14,155 nucleotides of DNA from Promethearchaeia archaeon. GTDB taxonomy: Archaea > Asgardarchaeota > Lokiarchaeia > Sigyniarchaeales > SOKP01. A model generated the notes under the pieces. It saw only the letters and a list, made by a program, of their open reading frames with translations. It ran no database searches and was not told the origin of the DNA. This document shows positions 13,661-14,155 of this stretch, piece after piece (the stretch's first letter is position 1; each line of letters starts with the position of its first letter). The stretch is taken from positions 1 to 14,155 of the forward strand of contig JAHQWY010000063.1 in NCBI GenBank assembly GCA_029856445.1, given 5' to 3'. A program made the position numbers and the translations under genes.

Positions 13661-14155
13661 CTAATCTTTTAAAATTTTATTTAAATCTTTAATCTGAGAA
13701 TTTATTTTTTTCTCATATTCCTCTATTTTCTTCTTTTTTTCCTTAAGATCTTTTTCAGTGATTTCCCCTCTCAGTTCTTTCATCTCAAAATCTAATGCCA
13801 TTTTGTTTAGATCAGCTTTTTTTAGTTTTAATTCTATTAGCATTTTGTTGGCATGATCTATTTGCTTCTCGTCAATTGTAGAAGTTGGTTGTACAGGTTC
13901 AATAACCTCTTTCGGAACCGTTTCTGGGATATCTTTTTTAGGTATTTCATTCGACTTTACTGGTTCCTGTGTCACAGATGGTTGCATAGAAATCGATTGG
14001 GTATCTTTACTGATTAAATCTGAAGGTCTAGAGGGGCTCTTTACTGTAGACGTTTCTTCAGTAACTTCTATTGATAGTGGTTCTCTTGGAATTGAGGAAG
14101 GTATATTTTTGACATGACCAAATGCAGAAGTTTTTAATTTAGATTTAGCACCTTT
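13661..14155 (-). CDS. C-terminal part of an unidentified protein: disordered linker plus coiled coil (cut by window edge)
   Basis: The frame is open from the stop at 13661 to the last base of the window (164 codons), so the N-terminus lies outside. The ATG at 13987 is internal and should not be taken as the start; upstream codons continue in the same style, for example IPSSIPREPLSIEVTEE. The visible first 100 or so residues are rich in Pro, Ser, Thr, Glu and Lys and look disordered. The last 60 or so, from DEKQIDHANKMLIELKLKKA onward, form an amphipathic helical or coiled-coil tail that includes MKELRGEITEKDLKEKKKKI. I recognise a general resemblance to short GEIT/GEIS-containing helical tails of other archaeal proteins but cannot name a family. 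No Cys, membrane segment or enzyme motif is visible. It lies 104 bp upstream of aspartate kinase on the same strand; the promoter-like elements in the gap suggest separate transcription. Confidence 0.7.
   Translation of the reverse strand, partial: KGAKSKLKTSAFGHVKNIPSSIPREPLSIEVTEETSTVKSPSRPSDLISKDTQSISMQPSVTQEPVKSNEIPKKDIPETVPKEVIEPVQPTSTIDEKQIDHANKMLIELKLKKADLNKMALDFEMKELRGEITEKDLKEKKKKIEEYEKKINSQIKDLNKILKD

Overview
The window is AT-rich and looks archaeal, most likely from an Asgard archaeon (Lokiarchaeia-like Promethearchaeota). The evidence is a combination. It has a ubiquitin-type E1 enzyme with UBA2/UBA3/UBA1-style catalytic-cysteine and ubiquitin-fold domains, a Ras/Rab-family small GTPase, and a very large coiled-coil/TPR-like protein. 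It also has a corrinoid-activating RACo-type ATPase, TATA-box-like sequences upstream of genes, and T-rich rather than hairpin-type gene ends. The lineage call is inference; no rRNA or other marker gene is present.

Layout, left to right. Positions 1-386 hold no intact gene, but about 93-358 reads as the decayed, frameshifted C-terminus of a 4Fe-4S protein of the epoxyqueuosine-reductase/reductive-dehalogenase kind. Next is a HAD-family phosphatase (387-1001, +), convergent with the E1-like enzyme (1015-2598, -), their stop codons only 13 bp apart. Upstream of the E1 gene and on the same strand is a 2122-residue, cysteine-free protein (2734-9102, -). It is built from about 18 copies of a module of roughly 114-118 residues, each a TPR- or MIT-like helical unit followed by a charged coiled coil. 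Modules 7-10 and 11-14 form a clean 1389-bp (463-residue) tandem super-repeat. A 206-bp divergent promoter region separates this gene from a RACo-like 2Fe-2S/ASKHA protein (9309-11267, +). After a 269-bp very AT-rich spacer comes a Ras-like GTPase (11537-12061, +). This is convergent with aspartate kinase (12147-13556, -). A gene with a Pro/Ser/Thr-rich linker and a coiled-coil C-terminus (13661 to the right edge, -) is cut by the window and has no visible start.

How the genes work together. There is no single obvious pathway. HAD phosphatase, RACo and aspartate kinase are metabolic: phosphate-ester hydrolysis, corrinoid reactivation for methyl transfer, and entry to Lys/Thr/Met synthesis. 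The E1, the GTPase and the giant modular protein are the eukaryote-like or cytoskeletal-type part. The giant gene lies directly upstream of the E1 gene on the same strand, which permits but does not prove co-expression; a TATA-like element and a Shine-Dalgarno site in front of E1 argue that it can also be transcribed alone. No E2, ubiquitin, RING or deubiquitinase gene is visible, and no corrinoid protein or methyltransferase accompanies RACo. I see no tRNA, rRNA, CRISPR array, insertion sequence or integrase.

The most noteworthy items are the E1 with a roughly 75-residue helical insertion between its adenylation core and its first zinc knuckle, and the giant repeat protein with its higher-order duplication.
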